A stretch of DNA of 64,000 bases, from contig CAMYKS010000023.1 in NCBI GenBank assembly GCA_947259115.1, forward strand, positions 25,193-89,192. The letters run 5' to 3'. Under the pieces are notes generated by a model. That model did not search any database. It was not told the origin of the DNA and was given only the letters and a program-made list of their open reading frames with translations. Made by a program: the position numbers and the translations under genes. Shown piece after piece: positions 9,344 to 17,872 of the stretch. Position 1 is the first letter of the stretch. Each line of letters starts with the position of its first letter. Source of the DNA: an uncultured Desulfobulbaceae bacterium (GTDB lineage Bacteria; Desulfobacterota; Desulfobulbia; Desulfobulbales; BM004).

Positions 9344-10638
9344 TCCGCCTGCACAGATTCACCGGCAGTTGTCAAATATTCAAAAACGTCATTGGACGTG
9401 CCTATATTCTCTCCGCAGTTTATTGCCAGAATCAGGGCCTTTTTGCCAGGCTCCAGCGAGCCCATTTCAGAGGCGGTTCCCCAGGCCTGAGCCCCACCAT
9501 GGGTTGCCATGGCTAATACTGATTGCGGTGCAAGTTCCGGCTGGCTTTCACGCAGCAGACGCATTTCACGCCACATGCTTAATACTTCATTGCTCGCCAA
9601 ACTGTCAGTGCCCAATGCCGGTAAAATACCATGGGCAAGAAATTCTGTCACCGGTGCTTTACCAACCCCAAGAAAGCGGTTACTTCCGGGGCATAGGCAC
9701 ACCTTTGCTTTTTTCTTCGCCAGGATTTCAATTTCCGCACGATCGACATGCACACAATGGACACAGAGAGTTTTATCATCTATTACACCAAGACTATCCA
9801 GGTAGTGTAAAGAACGCTTACCGGGAATTGTAAAACTCCCGTCCCAGGCACCTCTATCCTGCAGAAACTCTTTGAAAACCCCTGTACCGGATTGCAGGAA
9901 TTCCACTTCCTGGGCAGATTCAGCCACGTGTATGGAAAACACATGGTCCTTGTGCTCCGCCTGCCGTTTTATTTCCTGGATTAAGGCCGGCGTTGTCGAA
10001 TAGGGCGCATGTGCAGTGCAACCAATAAGGAGAGATTCAGGGGCTGCCATATTTTCAAGCCGGGCAAAAGTTTTTTCTGCAGATTCTTTTGTAAGGCCCA
10101 AAAGCTCCAGCAGGAAAGATACTCTGGTTCTTTGCTCATTTCCAATAGACCTGCTGGCCAGTGCATTGCCAACATCCCCGACAAAGGCCACCCCTGCAGC
10201 AGACATTTGCCGCAGCGCCTGCCTGGCATGACTCAGTATCAACTCTTCAGCGTCAGCGGTTTCCTGAGAGTTTTTTTCCCTCGCCGCCAGGAGATCTCTG
10301 ATCCATGCTGTGGGATCACCGCTGTACCTTCTTTGCCCCTCCGTCTTGTTGGCAAGATCCAGATACGATAACTCAAGATGGCAGTGCCCGTTGATCAGCG
10401 CAGGGGCAAGTACCCTGCCCCCATGTTCCCGGGTATGAAATTGCCCGAATTCTTTGGCAATATCCCTGTACTTGCCCACGGCCTGAATCAATCCGGCAGC
10501 AACAACCAGGGCCCCATCTTCTATTATACCCAAGGGCGCTCCCTGGACATCAGGTGTCAAACCAGAGATAACCCATGGACTCCGATGGATTACCGGCATG
10601 GATGAATGCGGCAGGTGCGACTCTTTTTGATTTGTCAT
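9331..10638 (-). CDS. mqnX: amidohydrolase, probable aminodeoxyfutalosine deaminase
   Basis: The 435-residue metal-dependent hydrolase shows the amidohydrolase marks in order: INGHCHLELS (the HxH motif), HAPYS, HVAES, CVHCVH and LGTDSLASN. Proteins of this type turn 6-amino-6-deoxyfutalosine into futalosine, between MqnE and MqnB. The family also includes guanine and cytosine deaminase relatives, so the substrate is inferred from position between mqnC and mqnA. The presence of a deaminase implies that a futalosine hydrolase (MqnB) is encoded elsewhere. It overlaps mqnC by four bases and mqnA by 13. Confidence 0.85.
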   Translation of the reverse strand: MTNQKESHLPHSSMPVIHRSPWVISGLTPDVQGAPLGIIEDGALVVAAGLIQAVGKYRDIAKEFGQFHTREHGGRVLAPALINGHCHLELSYLDLANKTEGQRRYSGDPTAWIRDLLAAREKNSQETADAEELILSHARQALRQMSAAGVAFVGDVGNALASRSIGNEQRTRVSFLLELLGLTKESAEKTFARLENMAAPESLLIGCTAHAPYSTTPALIQEIKRQAEHKDHVFSIHVAESAQEVEFLQSGTGVFKEFLQDRGAWDGSFTIPGKRSLHYLDSLGVIDDKTLCVHCVHVDRAEIEILAKKKAKVCLCPGSNRFLGVGKAPVTEFLAHGILPALGTDSLASNEVLSMWREMRLLRESQPELAPQSVLAMATHGGAQAWGTASEMGSLEPGKKALILAINCGENIGTSNDVFEYLTTAGESVQAEWLE

Positions 10639-11744
10639 TGGGGATTACTGCTGCTAGCTCTTTTGTCCTCTAGATCCCGACCGCTCATTACAAATGAATA
10701 ATCCATTGTACGCTGCTGCGGTACAAAGCCTGCTCCTGCAACCAGACTGCGAATTTCCGCTTCAGAAAGCCTGAATGTAACTCCGGCAGCAGCAACAACA
10801 TTTTCTTCTATCATTGTACTGCCGAAATCATTGGCACCAAAAAAGAGTGAAATCTGGGCGATCTTTGGCCCCTGCGTAACCCAGGAGGCTTGAAAATTGG
10901 GAACATTGTCAAGTACAATGCGTGACCAGGCCAGCATTTTAAGGTAGGTGTGGGCCGTAGCTTTTGGGACATCTGAAAATGCTGTATTGTCAGGTTGAAA
11001 GGGCCAGGGAATAAAGGCGGTAAAGCCGCCCGTCTCATCCTGCAAATCCCTGACCCGCAGGAGGTGTTCCAGCCGCTCTTCCAGGGTTTCGATATGGCCG
11101 AACATCATGGTTGCAGTTGTTTTCAGGCCCTGAAGATGCGCCTGTCTCATGACATCAATCCACTCATCAGCACTGCATTTTCTTGGTGCTGCCAGCTGCC
11201 TCACCCGATCGGATAATATCTCGGCCCCGCCGCCTGGAATGGAATCAAGACCAGCCTCCTTGAGGCGAGCAATGACAGTTGCCACAGACAAACCGGAAAT
11301 CTTTGCAAAATGGCATATTTCAGGAGGTGAAAAGCCGTGAATATGAATGCCTGCCTGTTTGATAAAACGCAGCATATCCTCATAAAATTCCAGTTGTTTG
11401 TCAGGATGCAGCCCACCCTGGAGAAGGATCTGGGTTCCTCCCAATGCTTTGGTTTCATCAATCTTTTTTTGCAGCTCGGCAAAGGAAAGCACTGAGCCTT
11501 CAGCATCCTCCGGCCCCTTGTAAAAAGCACAGAATTTACAGGCTGAAATGCAGATATCGGTATAGTTAATGTTGCGGTCAATAACGTACGTGACAACAGG
11601 TTCCGGGTGCATTTTCCTGCGCCTGGCAGCAGCCAGAAACCCCAGGTCATGGAGATTTCCTTGCCTGTACAGGTGTAATGACTCCTGTGCAGTGAGTCTT
11701 TCTCCGTTGAGGATCTTTTGCAGAATAACGTCTAAATTGCTCAT
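10635..11744 (-). CDS. mqnC: cyclic dehypoxanthinyl futalosine synthase (radical SAM)
   Basis: MqnC cyclises dehypoxanthine futalosine by radical SAM chemistry. The [4Fe-4S] motif CISACKFC (C-x3-C-x2-C) lies near residues 65-72, followed by LQGGLHPD and SPPEICHFA, which separate MqnC from MqnE. The ATG at 11744 was chosen because MSNLDVILQKI matches family starts and has AAGAGA about five bases upstream. A longer frame opens at 11783 but adds an unlikely N-terminus. The end overlaps the deaminase by four bases. Confidence 0.93.
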   Translation of the reverse strand: MSNLDVILQKILNGERLTAQESLHLYRQGNLHDLGFLAAARRRKMHPEPVVTYVIDRNINYTDICISACKFCAFYKGPEDAEGSVLSFAELQKKIDETKALGGTQILLQGGLHPDKQLEFYEDMLRFIKQAGIHIHGFSPPEICHFAKISGLSVATVIARLKEAGLDSIPGGGAEILSDRVRQLAAPRKCSADEWIDVMRQAHLQGLKTTATMMFGHIETLEERLEHLLRVRDLQDETGGFTAFIPWPFQPDNTAFSDVPKATAHTYLKMLAWSRIVLDNVPNFQASWVTQGPKIAQISLFFGANDFGSTMIEENVVAAAGVTFRLSEAEIRSLVAGAGFVPQQRTMDYSFVMSGRDLEDKRASSSNPQ

Positions 11745-11816
11745 TGTATCTCTTGCTTCATAAGAAATGAGTCGGCATGGCATAAAACATATCAGCCGCT
11801 GCAGAACAAAAAAAAT

Positions 11817-12920
11817 TCAATAGGAATTAATAACGTTATAAAGGGTATCCCGCTCAATGGGAATACGCCCGGCCTCCCTGATCAACCTGAGGAGCTGGTC
11901 GCGGGACATGGCCTGCTCAGTCTCTGCACCTGCCATATGGGTAATGATCTCTTCCTTCACAGTACCATCAACGTCATCGGCACCGAATGAAAGGGCTATC
12001 TGGGCAAGCTTCTGGCCGATCATCACCCAGTAGGCTTTAATATGGGGGAAATTATCAAGAAAACAGCGGGCCACGGCTATAATCTTTAAATCGTCAATCC
12101 CTGAGCTCCTGGACAATTTGGACAATTTGGACAATTCCGTATTCTTGGGATGAAAGGCCAGGGGAATAAAAGCCAGGAAACCGCCTGTTTCATCCTGCGC
12201 CTGGCGCAGCATATCAAGATGCTCCAAGCGTTCCTCAATGGTCTCAATATGGCCATAAAGCATGGTCGCATTGGTGTGCAGCCCAAGTCTGTGTGCGGTT
12301 TTTGCCACCTCGATCCAACCCGTGCCCGAAAGTTTTTTCTCACAAGTCAGTTCCCGGATTCTCGGGCTGAACACCTCGGCACCGCCGCCGGGAATGGATC
12401 CGAGTCCCGCCTTTTTCAGATCCTCCAGCACTCCGGGCACGCCAAGCCCTGAAACATCTGCCAAATGAGCAATCTCAACACAGGTAAAGGCCTGTATATG
12501 CACGTCGGGCCTCTCTTCCTTTATGATTTTAAGAAGATCGGTATAGTACGAATAGGGCAGGTCAGGATGAATGCCGCCGACCATGTGAATTTCAGTAATC
12601 GGCTCCGCAAGTCTTTCCCGGACCTTATGCCGAACCTCTTCAACACTCATCTCATAGGCAAGGTCGGAATCCTTATCCTTGCCAAAGGCGCAGAATTTGC
12701 AGAGATTGGTGCAGATATTTGAATAGTTGATATGCTGGTTATAAATAAAGTAGGCGTTTCCGCCGTTTTTACGTTCCCGCACTATGTTGGCAAGATAGCC
12801 AACGGGCAGGAGGTCAGGACTTTGAAAGAGCCGCATGCCGTCTGCTACACTTAATCGTTCACCGTCCTGTATCTTTTCGAGAATATCACCTAAACCGGCG
12901 TTTTTAACCAAGGAATCCAT
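11817..12920 (-). CDS. mqnE: aminofutalosine synthase (radical SAM)
   Basis: MqnE joins the MqnA product to SAM to form 6-amino-6-deoxyfutalosine. The cluster motif CTNLCKFC spans residues 70-77 and is followed by MVGGIHPDLPYSYY and SIPGGGAEVFSPRIR, typical of MqnE. At 367 residues it has the usual length. A 9-base unit is repeated three times in frame at 12112-12138, giving the short run LSKLSKLS, which looks like a local expansion. It begins 50 bases after the sigma factor gene and probably shares its transcript. Confidence 0.94.
   Translation of the reverse strand: MDSLVKNAGLGDILEKIQDGERLSVADGMRLFQSPDLLPVGYLANIVRERKNGGNAYFIYNQHINYSNICTNLCKFCAFGKDKDSDLAYEMSVEEVRHKVRERLAEPITEIHMVGGIHPDLPYSYYTDLLKIIKEERPDVHIQAFTCVEIAHLADVSGLGVPGVLEDLKKAGLGSIPGGGAEVFSPRIRELTCEKKLSGTGWIEVAKTAHRLGLHTNATMLYGHIETIEERLEHLDMLRQAQDETGGFLAFIPLAFHPKNTELSKLSKLSRSSGIDDLKIIAVARCFLDNFPHIKAYWVMIGQKLAQIALSFGADDVDGTVKEEIITHMAGAETEQAMSRDQLLRLIREAGRIPIERDTLYNVINSY
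12112..12138. repeat. three tandem 9-base units inside mqnE
   Basis: The unit GACAATTTG occurs twice exactly and a third time with changes in its last two bases. Because the unit is three codons long, change in copy number would keep the frame and alter only the number of KLS triplets in MqnE. Confidence 0.8.
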
Positions 12921-12970
12921 TATGCACCAGTATGTGGAGCAGGCAAAAACGCTGATATGCCATGCTGCCC

Positions 12971-14329
12971 CTAATCAAGAAAGTTTTTAAGTTTATCTCT
13001 ACGGCTGGAATGGCGCAGTCGGTTAAGTGCCTTTTTTTCAATCTGCCTGATACGTTCACGGGATACATTGAAGCGCTTGCCAATCTCTTCCAGGGTATAT
13101 TCCGCCTTCTCGCCAATACCGAACCGCAGACGGATAATTTTTTCCTCCCTCTCGCTCAGGGTGCAGAGAATTTTCTTTACCCTGCTGGATAGTTCGCGGT
13201 TCTGCACCGCTTCATAGGGAGATATCGATTCCTGGTTCTCCAGAAAATCACCCAGAGTGCTGTCATCATCTCCAATGGGTGTCTCCAGGGAAATCGGCTC
13301 CCTGGATGCTTCAAGGATGGCAAGAATCTTGTCCATGGGCAGCTCGGTGTGCTTGGCAATTTCAACCGGGGTCGGTTCCCTGCCAAGCTCTTTGAGAAGG
13401 GAATAAAATGCCTTGAAAAACTGGCTGCGCAGTTCAAGGAAATGGACAGGCAGCCTGATGGTTCTGGTTTTATCAAGGATGGCGCGTGTGATAGCCTGCC
13501 TGATCCACCAGCTGGCGTAGGTACTGAACTTGTTGCCCTTGGTGTAGTCGAAGCGGAACACGGCCCGCATAAGCCCGAGATTGCCCTCCTGGATAAGATC
13601 TGCCAGGGTCAAACCCTGATGCATGTAGCGTTTTGCTATACTGACCACCAGCCGCAGGTTGGCCCGGATCATTTCATCTTTGGCAGCCTCAATGGAGCGC
13701 ACATATGCCTCTATTCTGGTATGCAGTTCAAAAAGCTCCCTGATGTCCGGATATGCCGCAGCACAACGGGCAACCGAATCCTTCATATAGTTGAGCTGCT
13801 GTTTTTTTGGCTTCAGAGTTGGATCTCTTTTTTCCCAAAGATCAATACGGTCCGTGAGGATTTTCATTTCAGGGGTACCGGAATCATCCCCACGGATAGC
13901 GCGAATAATGGCATCAAATCCTTCACGGATGGTGCGGCTGTAAATACCTTCCTCTTCAGGGGTCAGGAGTTCGAAACGTCCCATTTCCCTTAGATAGGTC
14001 GTGGTAGTCTCTTCAGGATCATGGGGTTCATCATCGGCATCAGTGGATGAAATGGCATCTGCTATATCATCCTTGCCCCGGGCAAGGGTTCCGGAACCGC
14101 TTTTTTTATAATCATCCCATATCTCACCGGAAAGGGTCCGTTTCTGGCCGGATTTTTCCTCGGACACTATTTCAATGTTATGTTCAGCAAGGAAATCAAA
14201 AAGGTCTTCAATAACACTTGTCTCTTTTATATCATCTGGAATAAGTTCATTTAAGAGTGTAAACGAGACACAGCCTTCATTTTTACCTGCATCCAGCAAC
14301 TTAGCTTTAATTGTTACGAGCATTGACAC
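12971..14329 (-). CDS. sigma-70 family RNA polymerase factor, RpoD-like but divergent
   Basis: The 452-residue protein has a short region 1.1-like N-terminus, then region 1.2 (TTTYLREMGRFELLTPEEEG), region 2 (ANLRLVVSIAKRYMHQGLTLADLIQEGNLGLMRAVF in pieces, YASWWIRQAITRAI), region 3 and a region 4 helix-turn-helix (TLEEIGKRFNVSRERIRQIE). Region 3 reads LPVHFLELRSQFFKAFYSL where housekeeping RpoD has a different sequence. The protein is also shorter than usual RpoD, so a group 2 or alternative factor is more likely. Start is GTG at 14329, with AAGGGG four bases upstream; ATG at 14323 is equally possible. It leads the menaquinone operon. Confidence 0.88.
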   Translation of the reverse strand: MSMLVTIKAKLLDAGKNEGCVSFTLLNELIPDDIKETSVIEDLFDFLAEHNIEIVSEEKSGQKRTLSGEIWDDYKKSGSGTLARGKDDIADAISSTDADDEPHDPEETTTTYLREMGRFELLTPEEEGIYSRTIREGFDAIIRAIRGDDSGTPEMKILTDRIDLWEKRDPTLKPKKQQLNYMKDSVARCAAAYPDIRELFELHTRIEAYVRSIEAAKDEMIRANLRLVVSIAKRYMHQGLTLADLIQEGNLGLMRAVFRFDYTKGNKFSTYASWWIRQAITRAILDKTRTIRLPVHFLELRSQFFKAFYSLLKELGREPTPVEIAKHTELPMDKILAILEASREPISLETPIGDDDSTLGDFLENQESISPYEAVQNRELSSRVKKILCTLSEREEKIIRLRFGIGEKAEYTLEEIGKRFNVSRERIRQIEKKALNRLRHSSRRDKLKNFLD

Positions 14330-14660
14330 AGTACCCCTTTAATCTTTTCAGTCATTGGTGGTATATTTAAAAAATTCATGAAAAATCGTGAGGAATTTTC
14401 CTTGAAACAGAGTTCATAATCCCGCTGAAAAAAGTACGTTTCTGACATTATTGTTTTTATCTTCAAAAAAATACCTGGGACCATTCATATAGCATTGTCT
14501 GAACAACTACATCTCTTGGAAAAAGCAAAGTTTTTTATTTTACCTAAAATAATAGAAAAATGAAATGAAAAATTTATTTTTATTGCTTTGATCCAGGTTG
14601 GTACATAAAGGTCCCTGGTGAAACCATTGAACGTTCCTGCTGAATTTACAATCCATTTTC

Positions 14661-14690
14661 TTGACATACCTGAGAACCTTTCACTATACT
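14661..14690 (+). promoter_or_regulatory. sigma-70 promoter for malQ
   Basis: TTGACA at 14661-14666 and TATACT at 14685-14690 are separated by 18 bases. Transcription would start near 14697 and leave a leader of about 160 bases before malQ. Confidence 0.6.
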
Positions 14691-14813
14691 CAGCCACCCG
14701 ATACTGTATTTAATTAATTAACATTAAGACCGAAAGGCTTGTGAAACAAGGTACGATATTGGTTTTCTGTGTGAAGGGATGCCCTTTCTTCATGTGACTA
14801 TTGACCACAGGCC

Positions 14814-14828
14814 GGGAAATGATTTCCC
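14814..14828. promoter_or_regulatory. inverted repeat upstream of malQ
   Basis: GGGAAAT-G-ATTTCCC is a perfect 7-base palindrome with a one-base centre, 28 bases before the malQ ATG and inside the predicted leader. It could be an operator or block initiation. malQ has no visible ribosome binding site, which makes a regulatory leader plausible. Confidence 0.35.
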
Positions 14829-14856
14829 CCGCCTTTACTGAATTGTTCTTACCTGT

Positions 14857-16389
14857 ATGCTTACTAATCGGAACAGCGGCATTCTCCTTCATTTGACCTC
14901 TCTGCCGGGAAACCACGGCATAGGAGACCTGGGTCCGGGTGCTTACAGGTTCATTGATTTTCTTGCAGCCTCCGGCCAGGGCTGCTGGCAATTTCTTCCA
15001 ACCGGCCCGACCAGTACAGCGTTTGACAATTCTCCCTACATGTGTCGTTCGGTTTTTGCCGGCAACCCCATTTTCATAAACCTGGAATTGCTCGTTAAGG
15101 ACAATTACCTTTCCGGCGAAGACCTGGAAGGCGCCCCTGCCTTTTCTGAATATGCCGTCGAGTACAAGGAAGTAACAGCCTTTAAGAACAGGCTGCTCAA
15201 GAAGGCGTTTAAAAGCTTTAGGCAATCAGGCGGATCTTCTGAATTCGAACTGTTTTGTCAGAAGCATGAAAACTGGCTTGACAACTATGCCCTGTTCATG
15301 AGCTTCAGGGAAACATTTCATTCCAGGCCCTGGTATGAATGGCCCGATTACGCCGCCCGTCGAGACACGAAAGCTCTCAGCCTCCACGGAGCAAAACAGG
15401 CTGAAAATCTTCTCTATTATAAATTTGTCCAGTTTGCCTTCTTCTCTCAGTGGCAGAAGATGTATGAATACGCCCGGGCAAATAATGTTTCCCTGATCGG
15501 TGATATTCCCATTTATGTTGCCTTGGACAGTGCAGATGTATGGGCCAACCAGGAACTTTTTAAAATAGATCCACAAACATTGGAGCCGCTGCTGGTTGCC
15601 GGGGTTCCTCCTGATTACTTCAGTGAGACGGGACAGCGTTGGGGCAACCCCGTCTATAAGTGGAAAACCGACAGCGGTCATGAAAACAAAAAACTCTACA
15701 GCTGGTGGCTGGCCCGTTTCAGATTGATTTTTTCCATGATGGATATGGTTAAAATTGATCATTTCCGGGGGTTCGAAGCCTACTGGGAGATTCCAGCCGC
15801 AGAAAAGACAGCGATCAATGGCAGGTGGGTTAAAGGCCCGGGAGTATCTTTTTTTACCTCCTTGAAGGCCGAACTGAAAGAACTTCCCATAATTGCCGAG
15901 GATCTTGGCCTTATCACACCCCCTGTGGAAAAAATGCTTGACCAGTTAGGTTTTCCAGGTATGCGGGTCCTGCAGTTTGCTTTTGATTCTGATGTAAAGA
16001 ATTCCTATCTGCCTCATAATTATGAGCAGACAAACACAGTCGTCTATACAGGTACGCATGATAATAACACGACCCTGGGCTGGTTTCTGGGGGATAAAAT
16101 TTCCGAGAACACCAGGGAGCGCATCCGGCGTTACTTAAACAGTTATGATGACAGCCGTATCTCCTGGGAATTGACCAGACTTGCAATGTCTTCGGTTGCT
16201 GCCCTGGCCATAATCCCGCTGCAGGACATTATGGGCTTTGGGGAGGATTGCCGCGTGAATAAGCCCGGCACCCAGTCCGGAAATTGGCGCTGGCGGTGTG
16301 CACCCCGTTTTCTGCATGGGGAGGTGGAAAAGCGTTTACGGGATCTGACTACTTTTTACAACCGCGAGGAGCCTGTCGGGGAATTATAA
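14857..16389 (+). CDS. malQ: 4-alpha-glucanotransferase MalQ
   Basis: MalQ (GH77, amylomaltase) moves alpha-1,4-glucan segments between maltodextrins and glycogen-type chains in the cytosol. The 510-residue protein starts RNSGILLHLTSLPGNHGIGDLG, a hallmark N-terminus (shown here over its parts), and carries IGDIPIYVALDSADVW, VAGVPPDYFSETGQRWGNPVY, MVKIDHFRGFEAYWEIP (catalytic Asp in DHFRG), IAEDLG and GTHDNNTTLGW. The final residues EEPVGEL and the stop codon lie inside a 161-bp MITE, so the native C-terminus has been replaced. The core fold is complete and activity is likely kept. Confidence 0.95.
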   Translation: MLTNRNSGILLHLTSLPGNHGIGDLGPGAYRFIDFLAASGQGCWQFLPTGPTSTAFDNSPYMCRSVFAGNPIFINLELLVKDNYLSGEDLEGAPAFSEYAVEYKEVTAFKNRLLKKAFKSFRQSGGSSEFELFCQKHENWLDNYALFMSFRETFHSRPWYEWPDYAARRDTKALSLHGAKQAENLLYYKFVQFAFFSQWQKMYEYARANNVSLIGDIPIYVALDSADVWANQELFKIDPQTLEPLLVAGVPPDYFSETGQRWGNPVYKWKTDSGHENKKLYSWWLARFRLIFSMMDMVKIDHFRGFEAYWEIPAAEKTAINGRWVKGPGVSFFTSLKAELKELPIIAEDLGLITPPVEKMLDQLGFPGMRVLQFAFDSDVKNSYLPHNYEQTNTVVYTGTHDNNTTLGWFLGDKISENTRERIRRYLNSYDDSRISWELTRLAMSSVAALAIIPLQDIMGFGEDCRVNKPGTQSGNWRWRCAPRFLHGEVEKRLRDLTTFYNREEPVGEL

Positions 16390-16528
16390 TCGTAACGAAA
16401 AATTGAGGAATTGAGATCAAATTTTCGGGAAATTGATGCGAATAGCAGCGTTATTTAAAGAAAATTCACGGAAATTTGAACCGATTCTCTCGCTTTTGCA
16501 GTAGATTGGGAATTCTCCGACAGGCTCC
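16368..16528. mobile_element. MITE copy A, 161 bp, with terminal inverted repeats
   Basis: The element runs from GGAGCCTGTCGGGGAATT to AATTCTCCGACAGGCTCC, giving an 18-bp terminal inverted repeat with one mismatch. A second 161-bp copy lies inverted at 39686-39846 and differs at three positions only. No transposase is encoded inside. Clear target duplications were not found. Its left end supplies the last codons and stop of malQ. Confidence 0.88.
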
Positions 16529-16563
16529 TAGTATAAAAATTCTTAACAATGGAGAAAATCACC

Positions 16564-17157
16564 ATGGACGTATTAGCTTTTCTGGGAAGTCCCCGCAAAA
16601 AAGGTAACTCTGAAATGCTTACCCACGCACTCCTTGAAGGAGTCAGACAGGCTGGGGGCTCAGCGGAAATAATCAGGCTCTGCGATTTAAAAATATCGCC
16701 CTGCATCAGCTGCGGCGGCTGCGACAAAACCGGCAAATGCGTTGTGCAGGATGACATGACTCCTCTGTATGAAAAGATCATCTCCATTGATAAAATTATT
16801 GTGGCTTCTCCCATTTTTTTCTATGGCGTTACAGCCCAGACCAAAGCGTTCATTGACAGGACTCAGGCGCTCTGGAACAGGAAGAGGCTCATGCAGGAAA
16901 GTGGTGAGTGGACGGATAATCCGGAGCGCAGGGGATTTTTTATCTCAGTTGCTGCAACCAGAGGGATTAAAATTTTTGAGGGGGCAATCCTCACCATGAG
17001 ATATGCCTATGATGCAATGGGCATGGAGTATGGTGGTGATTTTCTTGTAACCGGGCCGGACAAGCGGGGAGACATGGAAAAGTATGAACAAAAGCTTGCG
17101 GAAGCCAGGGAGGCCGGTGAAAATTTTATCCTGGGGCAGGATACCCACGTTGATTAG
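16564..17157 (+). CDS. flavodoxin-like NAD(P)H-dependent FMN oxidoreductase
   Basis: The sequence opens MDVLAFLGSPRKKGNSEML, with the FMN phosphate loop SPRKKGNS, and continues with CDLKISPCISCGGCDKTGKC, the cysteine cluster seen in iron-sulfur flavoproteins and related reductases. VASPIFFYGVTAQTKAFIDR is the second flavin-binding segment. The ATG at 16564 has GGAG nine bases upstream; an earlier ATG at 16549 overlaps that site and is less likely. About 197 residues. The electron partner is unknown. It begins 36 bases after MITE copy A. Confidence 0.85.
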   Translation: MDVLAFLGSPRKKGNSEMLTHALLEGVRQAGGSAEIIRLCDLKISPCISCGGCDKTGKCVVQDDMTPLYEKIISIDKIIVASPIFFYGVTAQTKAFIDRTQALWNRKRLMQESGEWTDNPERRGFFISVAATRGIKIFEGAILTMRYAYDAMGMEYGGDFLVTGPDKRGDMEKYEQKLAEAREAGENFILGQDTHVD

Positions 17158-17311
17158 GGCTTCACACAACAAATCCTTGACAAACCGGGCGTCATCCTTT
17201 ACAAAATGCCGATCATTCGGCCCTTGTGGCCAATGGTAAACAAATTATTACAGATAGTTGCAGGGATGCACCCACAAATAACATCTAACTGCTCGAAATT
17301 ATATAAAAAAT

Positions 17312-17387
17312 GGCCCCTTCGTCTAGCGGTCTAGGACTCCGGCCTCTCACGCCGGCAACACGGGTTCGAGTCCCGTAGGGGTCACCA
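17312..17387 (+). tRNA. tRNA-Glu (anticodon CTC)
   Basis: A 76-base cloverleaf can be drawn. The acceptor GGCCCCT pairs with AGGGGTC (one G-T). The anticodon stem CCGGC/GCCGG closes the loop CTCTCAC with anticodon CTC. The T arm contains GGGTTCGAGTCCC, and CCA is encoded. Sequence is close to known bacterial tRNA-Glu. A possible promoter (TTGACA near 17177, spacing 17, TACAAA) lies about 110 bases upstream. Confidence 0.96.
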
Positions 17388-17399
17388 CAGTTACAACAA

Positions 17400-17431
17400 G
17401 GGATTAAGCGATTCTGCTTAGCCCCTTTTTT
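17400..17431 (+). terminator. Rho-independent terminator after tRNA-Glu
   Basis: GGGATTAAGC and GCTTAGCCCC form a stem of about nine pairs with one A-C mismatch around a six-base loop, followed by six T. It lies 12 bases after the tRNA. Confidence 0.8.
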
Positions 17432-17446
17432 GTTCTCAAAATAATA

Positions 17447-17872
17447 CTATTTCCAACCAATCACCTGATAGCCTTTTTCCCTCAGACACTGCTCGATAAA
17501 ACGACGTTCGATATCATCTGGATCACCTGATTTCCAGGCTTCACGCATCATACCCGCCGAACCGGCGCCGGCTGCTCCAATTGCTGCTCCTTTACCTGGA
17601 CGGCCCTGGACCGCGCCTACTGCTCCGCCGACCACTGCCCCGGTGGTAGCTCCCTTAGCAGTTGAGACAGCAACATTTTTGCTGGAGTCTGTTTTAAGGC
17701 CATGCTCAGCAGCCAATCTGAAGCATTGATCAATATCGACCTGGGCCAAAGTTGCACCTGCCGTATGATAGGTTGCATTTGGATAGAGAACCGGCCGCTT
17801 TTTGGCGCATGCTGCCATCAAAACAGGGATGCCAAGTATAATAATGGCGATTTTAAAATTTTTTATCATCAT
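17447..17872 (-). CDS. glycine-zipper lipoprotein, hypothetical
   Basis: The 141-residue protein has a signal peptide ending in the lipobox LMAAC, so it is expected to be a lipoprotein. A central glycine-zipper run (GATTGAVVGGAVGAVQGRPG, then GKGAAIGAAGAG) is typical of outer-membrane-associated zipper proteins such as 17-kDa antigen relatives. Function is unknown. It is the first gene after the tRNA, on the opposite strand. The start is one of two adjacent ATG codons with GAGAT upstream. Confidence 0.7.
   Translation of the reverse strand: MMIKNFKIAIIILGIPVLMAACAKKRPVLYPNATYHTAGATLAQVDIDQCFRLAAEHGLKTDSSKNVAVSTAKGATTGAVVGGAVGAVQGRPGKGAAIGAAGAGSAGMMREAWKSGDPDDIERRFIEQCLREKGYQVIGWK

Larger units (their letters stand above)
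14330..14856. other. divergent intergenic region between sigma factor and malQ
   Basis: This AT-rich 527-base region separates the two divergent genes. It holds a good plus-strand promoter (14661-14690) and an inverted repeat close to malQ (14814-14828). Two small hairpins (CCGAAAGG and CTTG-TGAAA-CAAG) lie side by side near 14730-14755. I see no gene in it. Confidence 0.6.

Noticed and set aside
14697..14856. Riboswitch in the malQ leader (cyclic-di-GMP type considered)
   Set aside because: Small hairpins and a GNRA-like loop are present, but the conserved bases of known classes do not line up.
16455..16814. 119-codon minus-strand frame starting in the reductase gene
   Set aside because: It ends in MITE copy A and shares its last residues with another spurious frame in copy B, so the likeness comes from the repeat and not from a gene.
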